DNA from: Harmothoe impar
Lineage: Eukaryota > Annelida > Polychaeta > Phyllodocida > Polynoidae
NCBI GenBank assembly: GCA_947462335.1
Contig: OX381721.1
Span: 34,770,303 to 34,834,302 of the forward strand
Direction of reading: 5' to 3'
DNA length: 64,000 nt
The notes beneath the pieces are model-generated. The model ran no database searches and had not been told where the DNA came from. It saw only the letters and a list, made by a program, of their open reading frames with translations. Each line of letters starts with the position of its first letter. Positions within the stretch are counted from its first letter, which is position 1. Position numbers and translations under genes: made by a program. This document shows, piece after piece, positions 11,965 to 25,300 of the stretch.

Positions 11965-14900
11965 GTAAGTCCCACTCTCCATATTTTGAGTTTATAACGT
12001 ATTTTATTTCAAAGGATGATTTTACAAAATACGATACAGTACAAAGGAGACATCCAAAAGTATGTCTATCGGCATTATCATATTTCACAACTCCTTATAT
12101 TACCAGAATATGATGTAGTATAGCAAGTTTTCCACAGTCGTTATTACACATTATTACACAGCAAAAGAGATACATGATCATATGATCAGCTCAGTTAGGC
12201 ACATACAGGTGCTGTTGAGTGATACAGACACTCAAAGGTGTGATGATCTATAACCACCATATGATATGTAAGGGAACAACAGGGAGGGGGGGGGGTAAAA
12301 AAATTTGGACCCCTGGAAAATTTAACCTATTCTGAGCCAAGAAGCCTGCACGCTACTATGGCTCAAAGGGCCCGTGCGTGCAGATTTTCGACCCTAAGAC
12401 CTGGGTGAGTGTCAAAACTTGTGCATGCTCCGCACGGAAACCTACCTCTCCGGAGGGGCTACTTTCCCATAGATTAGAGAACCACTGCAGCAGGACTGTC
12501 AAGAGTGGTGGCGGTCAATTTTCATTAGATCCTGAAAATGGGGGCGGTCAAAGGTCCTCGTGACCCTGATTAGCAGGACGTTTAAAATGATCTTCAACCT
12601 TAAATTTAGTAGTCTTACGTGCCTAAAAGCGTGGCTTTCTACTAAGTTTACATAGTCTACATAGACCTACAGGACTGAGGCACAGTTAGCCCTGGAATCC
12701 AGGGTTGGCTGTTGGAGTGGGGTAGACCATGCACAGTTTTTCCATAGAGACATAGGGTGATCGAAATTCCTAACCTCTGAAAAGTGGGATGGGGTGTTGT
12801 TCTCTACCCTTAAAGACTCAATACCCTTTCCAAGTGTAACTCCCATCCCTGGATGTATAATTGTAACCTCTGGATATGTAAGTGCAACCTCTGGATATGT
12901 AAGTGCAACCTCTGGATATGTAAGTGCAACCTCTGGATATGTATAAGTGTCACCCTTGGGTGTGTAGGGGTTTGGATTACTCGTGCCTTGGTGATAAACC
13001 CGCACAGGGGTATCACAAGGGTAATCCTGCTCCCCTCTTTACTGTACCGATCCAGTAACATGAGACACTGTCTATCTGATGTGACGGGATGTAACTCAGT
13101 GATACAGCACCTGCTTCTATGTGGGAGGCCCCGGGTTCAAGTCCCTGTGTTTCCAATAAATGTTGTTTCCAGAGAAACCGTGTCCCTCATAGGTGCGTGT
13201 AAGTGAGATCCCTGGATGTAAGATTGCCACTGGATGTGTATAAGCACCACATCTGGTCCCTGAATGTAATGGGCCTGCATGTGAACTGGAGGTCAAATAA
13301 AAATCATGTGGGTTTTTTCACTTTTAAAACTTTTTCGGTCAATTTTCATGTTTAGAAACAAAAGTGACATACCGACCCTAGCCTTTTTGCCCATGTTTCC
13401 TTTATTAGGCCTCAAAAGGTGATTTATAGGCCTCACTTGAGATTCTGCCTCCAGTTTAGTGTGTAGCATTTTTATTGTAAAGCGAGCTTCAAATTGATGA
13501 AAAACGCGAGAAATCACGATTCCCATTGATAGGAACCCTGTGAGATATAATGTAGTCCCACCATGTTCTGATAGGACTGCCTAGCCTGACCGGGTGTATT
13601 ACCATACATGTATAACCCTATAATTGCCGCAATATAGACACAGTCATCTAATAGGGTCAATATGAGTGCAGAGAGGGCAAACTAGGCCAGCATAGCATGG
13701 ATATAAGCCCCATGTGGGCTCGGCATGTGACCTGAGGTGGGCTATCCAATGTTTCTGATCATTGTTTTTCACGTTGTGGCCCTGTTCAAACATTATTTGG
13801 ACCTCTTAATTAAGTGTATTCAAAACACTGTAACAGTATCGTATTTAAATGGTAGGGGCCAATCGAATGCCATCAATGGGTATTGATTGGTCAGAAAGGG
13901 ACCAAACGTGGCCCAATCATGGACTTTTCTAGTGTATTGTCAATGGGGCAATAAAAATATTTAAAAAACAACCACATAGAGGGCAAGTATAAGTAACATC
14001 AAATTAGAGCAAAACCAAAAGGAACAAGAAGGAATGGAAAAGTTGGAAAGTTAAGTACCGTAAATTCCCACGTATAACCCACACCCTGACTTTGGGAAAA
14101 TCATATAACCCGCACCTGGGGTCTGAAAGTTGCCATTTTAGTACTGTTCTATACATTCAACTCCCTCTTAGCGGCCACCCCTCCAGTGCAGCCAATCCCT
14201 CTAATGCAGACACTTTTCATAGTCCCAGATATACTACAATGTACAGAAAATGACCCCCTCCAATGCAGCCACCCCACCAAAGCGGCCACTTTTTCATAGT
14301 CCCAAGGGTGGCCACATTAGAGGGAGTTGACTGTACTTTTAAAAACTCTCATATTACCAGTACATAGACTTTGAGAATATTGTATAACCCGCACTGGTTA
14401 TACGCAGGAATTCACGGTATAACATTTGTTAATATTCTGACTGATTATCGGGGAATTTAATTTTCAGTCCCACACATTGGTTGTACTCACTTTACATGTG
14501 ACCCTTCTCTGTAGGTCCTATCGGGTTGCCGTGGGTGGGAGCCCTGTCCTGCTTCTCGCCTGACCTGCCGCAAAAGTTACTGGAGTGGAGACGGGACTAT
14601 GGAGAGGTCATATCTTTCTACAGATGTGGGAAGTAGGTCTAGAGCACACAAGTAAATTTATACTTTGGTAAATGTGTTATATTTTGCACTCTAAATATTT
14701 TTGTAAACTTCCCCCTCCCCCAAAAAATCTGCAAAAATATGTACAGCGCTAATGTTTATCCAGTATTGAATTACCGTATCGTCACGATTTAGTGCCGGGT
14801 GTCTTCAATTTGGCGGGGCCTTCAAACCGTAAGATATGTTTCAGACCCCTGTACCCCGTGAAATAATTCAAAACTGGCGCTTTATTACAACGATACGGTA

Positions 14901-17900
14901 AAGTGCAAGATTTTTGAAAACCCGTGTTTTTTTTATATTAAATGCGAAATAGGGAGAATTGGGAGAAATCTAGGAAGATTTATACATACAAAAATGTTAT
15001 GGACATAATTATGTGTCAATGTTTCCGCTAGAAAGTAACTCACTGGTGCTGTGCTTGGGGCCGGCCACAGGCGTACACTGAGCTGTGGTGGAGATCGTCT
15101 GCAGTGGGTTGGTAGCACGGGCCACCACTGAACTAAACCTCTGGGTGGAGGTCAGGTGTTTCTGTTTACAGAAACAGGGTAGTCAACTCCAAGTTCCCCC
15201 TCTGCTTTGAGCATCACATTCTGGTGAAAATGCATAAATTTGGATGCATTAAAAGGCCATAATCTCATGGATTTGCATAATAAATAATATTACTGGGATG
15301 CAGAACACACAATTTTGCATTAAACTGGAGATATACACACATTTAGCAAAGTCCCCCCTCTGCTTTGTGTCAACATTGCTGCGGTCCTTAAAGCACATGG
15401 CCTGCATACCTACAACACTGTGGGGAGCAAGGAAACTACAGGGGTGTATACACAAGAGGCACAGGTATTCAGTGTATAGTGACCACAGTAGCTTACCCTG
15501 TTCCAATGAATTGGAACACTTGATCTCCCCCTGATGTTTAGACCACTGCTTATATTCAGTGGTCGCCCATGGTTGGTAGTATTAGTATAAAGGCCTGACA
15601 CTGTGGTGGTCCGGTCATCCAGGTGACCACGTGACCAAACTCTACATACCAGGTAGTTCCCACAAGTATCAATAGATGTCACTAGTATAGGCCTGGTATG
15701 TAGAGTTTGGTCACGTGGTCACCTGGATGACCGGACCACCACAGTGTCAGGCCTTTATACTAATACTACCAACCCACTGCAGACAATCTCCACCACAGCT
15801 CAGTGTACGCCTGTGGGGCCGGCACAGGAGTGTGGCAACCTGGGGGGGGGGGGAGGATATGCTTTTGGCCAGCCCCCCAAAAAGTCAAACATTTATGGTC
15901 GAGATAAAATGGTTTAAGAAAAAGGGTAAAAAAAACCCACTTACTTTGAAATTACTTGTCATGGCACTGCAGCTTGATGCATGAAGCATGAATGCAGCGC
16001 TGGCGAGTTACCCTCTAGGGGTACAGCCATGCACCATGGTAACAGGGGGCATATAGCAATTTAAAGCCTTAGATTCCATTTCCATTTTCTGCAGTGATAT
16101 ACATTTCATAATTTACCCATTCATGAGTTAATTTTTTACTGAAATAAATACGTAAATAAACCTGAATATCATGTGGTGCTGACATCTTAGAGTGGCTCTA
16201 TCTAATTTTTATCAAATTATAAATCACACCTAAAGATGTTTCAATTACACTAAAAGTGTAGTATCAAGGGGACAGGGGACATTCAAATGTTATCCATGGA
16301 CAGTAGCAACTCAGAAAGAGGGTCCGAAGGGGCCCGGCCATGGGCTTATATAGTGTTCTTTCAATGGAAGAATAAAAGTGTGCATGCTTTAATTCCACCC
16401 ATTAACCATAATTGGCACATGACATCAAATTCGAGGATAACAAAAAGTAATGAGCATTAATGTGATAGGTAGGATGAGAATAATAGTCTTGGTCAACACC
16501 CTAGTTCAATCTTAAGAAGATTTTTCTTTTGAGTTCCAATAATTCGATATACCGTACAATATAAAACACCGGTCGTGAAAGAGCACCAACAGCTCTAGGT
16601 CTTGAATTGTTCCTTAAGCACTGAAACAGGATCTCGAAAAAGCACCTATCTTAGGTTTAATGGCCCCGCCAAATAGAAGAGCACCCGGTGATAAATCACG
16701 GCGATACTTATTTAAATTCCATCTTTCCCTCCAGGATCTACATCATCCTTAACAGTGAGAGAACTATTCGGGAAGCGTTCGTGAAGAGAACGGAGGAATT
16801 CGGACACAGAGCCAATCCAAGGACCATGGTTGATCTGGGGTTTGATGATGGTACGTGACAAACATAACTTATCACAAAACATTTAAGGTGAGGCTCCACT
16901 AGCCGATTTTCTCGTCTGATCGGACCTATTCTCACAAATTGGACTCAAATAGATGTAGATATAAATAACCCTATGGTTCAGGGTTTGTTTATATTAACAT
17001 CTGTATGAGACCGATTTGTGAGAATAGGTCCGATCAGAGGAGAAAATCGGGTAGTGGAGTCCCAGCTTATAGGTGAGGCTCCACTAGCCGATTTTGTGCT
17101 CAAATCGGGTCTATTCTCACATATCGGGCTCAAACCGAAGAATCATATCTGTGTATACTGTAAGTAGGGATGTACTTTAGATCCTGCCATAAGTTCATGT
17201 TTATAAACATGTTGATGTTTATAAAAACTCATGCTCAATTTGAAATTAGACTTGCCAAGACTATCTAAACAGGATCTATGTCCCGATTTGGGCCCAGATT
17301 TTGCATCTGAGGCCGATTTTGGCTCCCTATCATATATCAAGCTGGTTTGATTTTCATTTATCTGATGCTCCCCCATTCCCAGGGCTCTAATCGGCCGATT
17401 TATGCACAATACCAAATAGGATTTCTTTTTCTTTTGACCTGATCAAACTGTAAAGACCTATATGATCATGATGATCGGTTCGTGAGAATGACCAAAATAA
17501 ATTGGGTAGTGGAGTCCCAGCCTAAATAATAACCACTTACTCCTTTGAAGCAGGTGCCTAAATATGTCCCAACAAGTGCCCTACACTCAAAAAATAAACT
17601 TGTCTCCAGACTCTTCAAAGTGACGGTCATAAAATAAACGAGCCAAAAACTTGTCTAAGTGACAAGAAAGCGGGTCTTCTAGCTGGAGATAGAAGACCCA
17701 CTTGGTATGTGCCAGCCCAAAACCCGACATTTGCCAGCTCCAGATTCTATTTGTGGGATGGTATCCTGATATGTTAGACAACTTTTGACTCGTTTATTTT
17801 ATGACAGTCACTTAGACGAGTCTGGGGACGAGTTTACTTTTTGAGTGTATAGGCTAGCATTATCGCAATAGCACACTATACTTGTCTATACAAGCTTCCT

Positions 17901-20900
17901 CAAAGGGGGGTATGGGCTAGGCGAAAAATAAGGTGTGTTTCAGGCAACATGGTCCAAATTATAAAGGTAAGTAGATTGGATTTCTTCTTTACGTTTTTGT
18001 TTTCTAAGTACCTGAAATGAGTCGTGAATCGCCACATCAACCTCAGGGGTCACTGGGATGATTCACTGATTTTTATATAACTAGGAAAATCATGAAATTG
18101 TTGGATACTCTTCTAAAAAAGCATTTTGATGAGATCAACTTGGCATGGGAACTTGTTCTTCCTGAGGCCAAAAAGGGAAAAAAGGTTTATTTTAGGTCAC
18201 CAGACCGACCCTATCAAAACACGGCCGACCCTACTTTTTTTATGCAATTTTAAAGGAATTCCCGCATTTTTACCCTTTCTTGGTCCGTTTTAGGGTCTTT
18301 GGAGAGGCTGCTAGTACTTTCATGTTAAATATGCAAAGTTCACAAAAAGAGAAATCCGACCTACCGACCCTACATTTTCTTTCAATGCTACCTGAAACAT
18401 ACCTTTTTTTTTGGCCTGACCAAAATTTAACCGAAAAATCACTTTCCATTTTCAGATATATCGGCAGCCGTGTATGATGAGGCGTGGAAGAAGAGGAAGA
18501 AGTTTGCGGTATCCACGCTCAAATGTCACGGCTTCGGTACCAAGATGTCAGAGGCGAAAATACAAGACCAACTACAGCATCTCGAGTCGTTCCTACTCAA
18601 ATCCAACAACTCTCCTGTGGACATACATGAAGAGGTACAGACTAAAACGGGTGCTCTTTTATTTTTACCTTTTTTTTAGATTTAAATTTAAAAAAAAAAG
18701 TATAGTCCCCTATTTGATTGAGTAGCTTTTTCTTCTTTGTACAAGTATTTATAAGCAAACCGACATTTTGATGACATCAAAGGGCCGTGAAATACATGTG
18801 AGGGTTATTTCACAGGTACATGAAATAAAGCGTTCTTTGGACATTTGAACTTGTGAACCTTCGATTCAATAAAACCTGTTGCATTCGAACAAAATTGGAA
18901 ACTTGACTTTGACTTCTACTTTGAATTAAAGTGGCATAATCACCAAGCGTATTCCACTTATGATTCTAGTACTGTTTTAAGTCCAAAATTCACGGCGACA
19001 AGAACCTGCGCTAAACAGTATCGCACCTCTGTCGCCGCTATTTCACCGCCATTTCGCTGTGGACACAGGCGAAATAGCGACAAAATAGAGGCGCCAGAGG
19101 TGCGATACAGTTTAAACGCAGGATATTGGATGTTCCTGCCGCTGTAGACTTAGGGCTTTAGTCTACTATGTGGTTAAGTGTGAGTTGTGAGAATGCCCCT
19201 TTAACGTCCACTACACATATTCAATCACTTGTTGTCTTACACTATAGTTGAAGCTGTTAGCTGCTGCAATCCTTGCAAGCATCGTCCTTGGCAGTAGTAC
19301 AACCCGTGACGATCCCGACACAACAGAACTGATCCGCGTTGTGAGCGCATGGTACGTACAGAAGCCCAGGAGGGCCAGAATTTATTTTGGAATATAATTT
19401 TTTTTCCCTAAAAATTCTTGATTAAAAAAACTGCACAACTACAAAACAAGAATTGCGGTTGTTGCCGCGTAAAAAATGCCTCAGGCATTTTTATATGCGG
19501 CAACAACCGCAATTCTTGCATTCGAAGAAACATAATGTCTACAAGGTTAGTATGTTTGAAGGGAACCCATTCAAGACACCAAAAAAAGCAGGGCCGGGAA
19601 GGGGTTATCAGGGGGAAGGATGATATTACTTCAAATATGGCATTTCCTATGAATTCCTTGGGTCCATGTTAGGGGGTAAGGAAATGTGTGTTGCTAGGCA
19701 GATAAACAATTAGAATAGCTGTTGCTAGGCAACCAGCTCTATTAGCAACAAACGGATAGAACCATTGAATTCCTTAGGTCCATATTATGGGGGGTAGGTA
19801 TGATTATAATCAACTTCAGGACCATGGAAATGTGTGTTGCTAGGCAGATAAACAATTAGAATAGCTGTTGCTAGGCAACCAGGTCTATTAGCAACAAACG
19901 GATAGAACCATTGAATTCCTTAGGTACATATTAGGGGGGGGGAAGTATGATTATAATCAACCTTAGGACCATGGAAATGTGTGTTGCTAGGCAGATAAAC
20001 AATTAGAATAGCTGTTGCTAGGCAACCAGCTGTATTAGCAACAAACGGAGAGAACCATTGAATTCCTTGGGTCCATATTAGGGGGGGTAGTATGATTATA
20101 ATCAACTTCAGGACCATGGAAATGTATGTTGCTAGGCAGATAAACAATTAGAATAGCTGTTGCTAGGCAACCAGCTCTATTAGCAACAAACGGATAGAAC
20201 CATTGAATTCCTTGGGTCCATATTAGGGGGGGTAGGTATGATTATAATCAACCTTAGGACCATGGAAATGTGTGTTGCTAGGCAGATAAACAATTAGAAT
20301 AGCTGTTGCTAGGCAACCAGCGGTTTAAGCAACAAACGGAGAGAACCATTGAATTTCTTGGGTCCATATTAGGGGGGGGTAGGTGTGATTATAATCAACT
20401 TCAGGACCATGGAAATGTGTGTTGCTAGGCAGATAAACAATTAGAATAGATGTTACTAGGCAACCAGCTCTATTAGCAACAAACAGATAGAACCATTGAA
20501 TTCCTTAGGTCCATATTAGGGGGGGTAGGTATGATTATAATCAACCTTAGGACCATGGAAATGTGTGTTGCTAGGCAGATAAACAATTAGAATAGCCGTT
20601 GCTAGGCAACCAGCGGTATAAGCAACAAACGGAGAGAACCATTGAATTCCTTGGGTCCATATAAGGGGGGGTAGGTATGATCATAATCAACCTTAGGACC
20701 ATGGCAATGTGTGTTGCTAGGCAGATAAACAATTAGAATAGCCGTTGCTAGGCAACCAGCGGTATAAGCAACAAACAGAGAGAACCATTGAATTCCTTGG
20801 GTCCATATTAGGGGGGCTAGGTATGATTATAATCAACTTCAGGACCATGGAAATGTGTGTTGCTAGGCAGATAAACAATTAGAATAGCTGTTGCTAGGCA

Positions 20901-22155
20901 ACCAGCTCTATTAGCAACAAACGGATAGAACCATTGAATTCCTTAGGTCCATATTAGGGGGGGGGGGGAAGTATGATTATAATCAACCTTAGGACCATGG
21001 AAATGTGTGTTGCTAGGCAGATAAACAATTAGAATAGCCGTTGCTAGGCAACCAGCTGTATTAGCAACAAACCCATAAAACCATTGAATTCCTTGGGTCC
21101 ATATTAGGGGGGGTAGGTATGATTACAATCAACCTCAGGAACTATCAAAGGTTGATTTATATTATTGTTATCACATAGCATAAATTTGTGTTGTGACACC
21201 TTAATCCAAGATGGCGGCACAATCCAAGATGGTGGCGCCCGTTCTGACTTCTGGCAAAGTGCAAACATCATATACCTCCTTCTGGTGGTGCCTAGCGGCA
21301 CCACCAGGTGGCTACGCCACCACTTCGGCATAAAAAAACTTTTTGTGGTTGAAAAAAAAATTTGGGAAAAAAAGCGAAAAAAAGTTGATGTTTTGAAAAA
21401 AAAACAATTTTCCTTATCTAAAAAAAATTAAAACATTTCTGACCCTCCTGGGCTTCTGTAGGTACGGCTCGTTCGGTGCAGTGTACATGGCCGATGCCCC
21501 TTACAGAGACATCCTCCACCCCACGCTGACTGCCTTCCTGTCCCGCGGCTTGAGGCACGACTTGAGTCTAGCACTCAAGGATGTTCACAAGTATCTCACC
21601 GACAAGGTAAGCCCAAATAAAAATATTTGGAAAGCAATTTTGGAATTGTAAGTACTACTGAAGAAAATTTACTAAAATGATTGTGCCTGAAAAGATGAGA
21701 AATTGGAGAAATGTTGTCCTCTAATCCATAAAAATTATGACTAAACAATTACATCGACCTACCGACTCTATTTTTTGGCAAGGTTACCTGAACGCAAATT
21801 CTTTTTCTTTTTATGCCTAACAACTTTTCACCCCTAAGTTCCACTGCTTGGATTTTGGCGATGAAGCAAAGTTTGGACTACTTAAGTCCAGATTGAGAGG
21901 TTGCCCTTTGTATATTTTATAGATCAACTCATCTAAGCCCATCAGAATGCAATTTCTCAACACTTTGACTAAAATATTCTGAAAAACTCGATTTGGAGAA
22001 GACTCGATAATAGGTCACATTATAAATAAGCATCATATAAATTCAAACTTTATAAAGATGTAAATAATGTAACCTGTAAGTGTAATCTATTATGTTTAAA
22101 TTAACTACAGGTAAAAATACATGCAATGTCACTCAAATGAATCTATTCTTATCCA

Positions 22156-22219
<64 letters not shown>

Positions 22220-22275
22220 AGGCAGAATCTCATTTGAGGCCTAGAAGTCACTTTTTGACATGGGGAAAAGGCTAG

Positions 22276-22344
<69 letters not shown>

Positions 22345-25300
22345 AAAATCCTGCTGTCTCTTACAGTACTCCTAGGGCTGTGTCTCACGAAATTGCCAAG
22401 TTGAAAGTCTATGACCGGGTGCAATCTATGACCGGCTTGAAAGATAACAGTTTATTTAGGGCAGATGTAGATAGAAATTGAAATAAAATGAGTGACATAA
22501 AGTCTTAAAACACCCATTAACATTTTCCACCATCTCCCCTAAATAACGAGGTTTTTTTTCCAAGCTGGTCATAGATTGCCCCCGGTCATGGATTGCACCC
22601 GGTCATAGACTATCAACGTGGCCCGATTTTGTGAGACACACCCCAAACCATATATTTCAAAACTAGGTGACTGCGGCTGCGGTGGATATAGCTGACCGGG
22701 AGGCTGAGAGCTACGTTGATGCTTCCCTGAAGGAAGATCCACAGGCCATCAACCAGATCGTGAAGAACATTAACACCTTCCTGGGGGACGGCATCTTCAC
22801 TGTGTCTGTGGTCGACAGCTGGTGCCTCATCTACACGACCTACTACCCCGATGTATGTACAAAAACACAGCCAAAAATAAGTATCTCATTTCAAGAAAAT
22901 AAGATGATTAAACTCGACTGGCGGACAAACCACTTGTTTTAAGAAAAAAATAATCTTGAAAAAAAGTGGTTTGTCCGCCAGTCGAATTTAATCATCTTAT
23001 TTTCTTGAAATGAGATAAATATTTTTGGCTATTAAGTCGCTGAAAAACGAGCCTTGCCAAAAAGCATATCCTTCATAGTCTTTGAAAGCATATCCCTCTT
23101 AGGCTTAAATATATAGACAAAGGCCAATGGCCAGAGTATAATTTGGTATTGTGCCCCCCGAGGTGGGGCTGGGGCAGTATCCCACGAAGCCGAAGGCTGA
23201 GTGGGATGCGGCCCCAAAATGAACAATCACTCGGCTTAACTGCACCCTTGTATTTAACAGGTGCAGAAGAAGCTACAGGCAGAAATCAATGCTGTGTGTG
23301 GAGTCCAGCTACCATCCCTCGCCGACCGCCCAAGGATGCCATTTGCTCATGCGGTCGTCTTCGAGTCGCTCCGCTTGTCTTTCCAACTGCAGGTGTCGCT
23401 AGAGCGGGAGCTTCACCAAGATGTGACCCTGGGTGGCTACAGCCTACCTAAGGGGGCCCTGGTCATCGGGAATTACTACGGAGTACACCTTGATGCCAGT
23501 CTCTTCCCAGACCCCTATGCCTTCACACCAGCGCGCTTTATCAACGCCGAGGGGAAATTCGATACCAGCCTTGCAGCAAAACTCATGTCCTTCAGTGTGG
23601 GTGAGTAAGGCCAAAAAAAAGAGAGGTTTGTTTCAGGTCACCCGACCGACCCGTGTTTTCACCCTTTTTTGATAACTTTTTAGGTTTTCTGAGAGGCCGG
23701 CTGATACTTTCATGTTATATAAAAAGAAAAAAAAGATTAAAATCCGACCTACAGACCCTAAATTTTCTTGCCATGTTACCTGAAACAAAATTTATTTTCT
23801 TGGCCTAAGCTTAAACAGAAACCTATCTATTACATGCTTAAAGTGTCAAGTTATAACATATTTTAGTTGAAGCAGTATTAAAAGTTCACTAGTAAACAAT
23901 GTTATTGCAGATTGAATACCAGTCTTTGCGAAAACATGGAGGACAGCGGCAATGTCCTTCTAAAATGCCGCCGGTCCAGCAGATTCACAGGTGTAGCAGG
24001 ACCGAATATCCAGTCACATTTTGGGCTTTTCTGAACTAGAAGAATTCAGTTGGGCTTCTAAAGCTGAAATATCTATGTCAATATACTGTGTAAAACTGTA
24101 TATCTGTCATGATTTGGCCATAAATAATTACAATTAGAATTATTTTTAATGGACAAAACTCTTCTATACTTACAAGGCTGAAATTATCAGATGTGTGACT
24201 ATCTGGTCCTGCAAAACTGTAGCCGGTCCTTCAACATTGAAAATTTGCAGGACAGAATGTCCTGTGGGATGAAAAAGTTTTCGCAAAGACTGGAATACAG
24301 TATACTGGGATATGCCATCATGTACCTGGCCATGTCAATAGAAGTTGAAAGTCTACGACAGCGTGCAATGTATGATCGGGTGCAAGGTATGACCAGGTGC
24401 AATGTATGATCAGGTGCAAGGTATGATTGGGTGCAATGTATGATCGGGTGCAAGGTATGATTGGGTGCAATCTATGAACGGCATGAAAAAAAACAGCTTA
24501 TTCTGGCAGATTTACATGTATCGAACTGGCCAGGCAAAGAATATATATATGTTTTGATAGAGGCTTAATCTTACTAATCTAATTTGATAGAGGCTTAATC
24601 TTACTAATCTAATTTGATAGAGGCTTAATCTTACTAATCTAATTCTAATCTTTCTATTTAACACCTGTACTGTCAAAAGGAAGGAGAAATAATGACACTT
24701 TTATTTATGCATTACATGTAGAACATTGAAAAGAAATGTCTATGTACATCTACCCTAAATAAGCCGTTTTCTGACATGCTGGTCATAGATTGCACCCGAT
24801 CATAGACTTTCAACTTGTATTGTTTTGGTGGGATAGAGACTCTTTTGTGTTTCAGGTAACAGAATTTTCACAGGGGAGCATACATCCTTCAATGGTTCTT
24901 GAGTAGCAGAAAACTGTCATTGAAGGGTTAAGCATGCCAGGTCATGGTGTTGCATCATGGTCTCCTTAAAATTTTAATCATGTTCTTGTTCTTTTTTTTG
25001 GGGGGGGGGGAACAGCATGTGTATTAGGGAGGCCTATGCTGTTCTTAACCCCCCCCCCCCCCTTTAATGATGCATGAATGCAGCCCTTGTAAGTAACTTA
25101 ACTCGCCAGCTCTGCAATCATGCTTCATGCCGACTTTTGTGAGTTAGGTTACTCATCGATCGGGGCTGCATTGGCGACATGCAGTCTATATAAAAACATT
25201 TTCACCATGCAGGACATTCGGTCCTGCAGATATTTCATTTTGCAGGCCTGGCTTTTTCTTTGCAGGCCCGGATATCGGAGTACAATCTTATCATTTAAAA

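Noticed and set aside
12853..13061. Open frames on both strands across 12.85-13.06 kb
   Set aside because: By-products of the 21-bp minisatellite.
13086..13155. Functional tRNA-Ala gene
   Set aside because: A and B boxes are recognisable but acceptor stem and anticodon arm do not pair properly.
19430..19520. Hairpin at 19448-19519 as a microRNA gene
   Set aside because: The arms are near-perfectly paired and contain an internal palindrome, more like a foldback element; no microRNA seed recognised.
24199..24453. 84-codon minus-strand frame
   Set aside because: It runs across the tandem iterons of hairpin element G.
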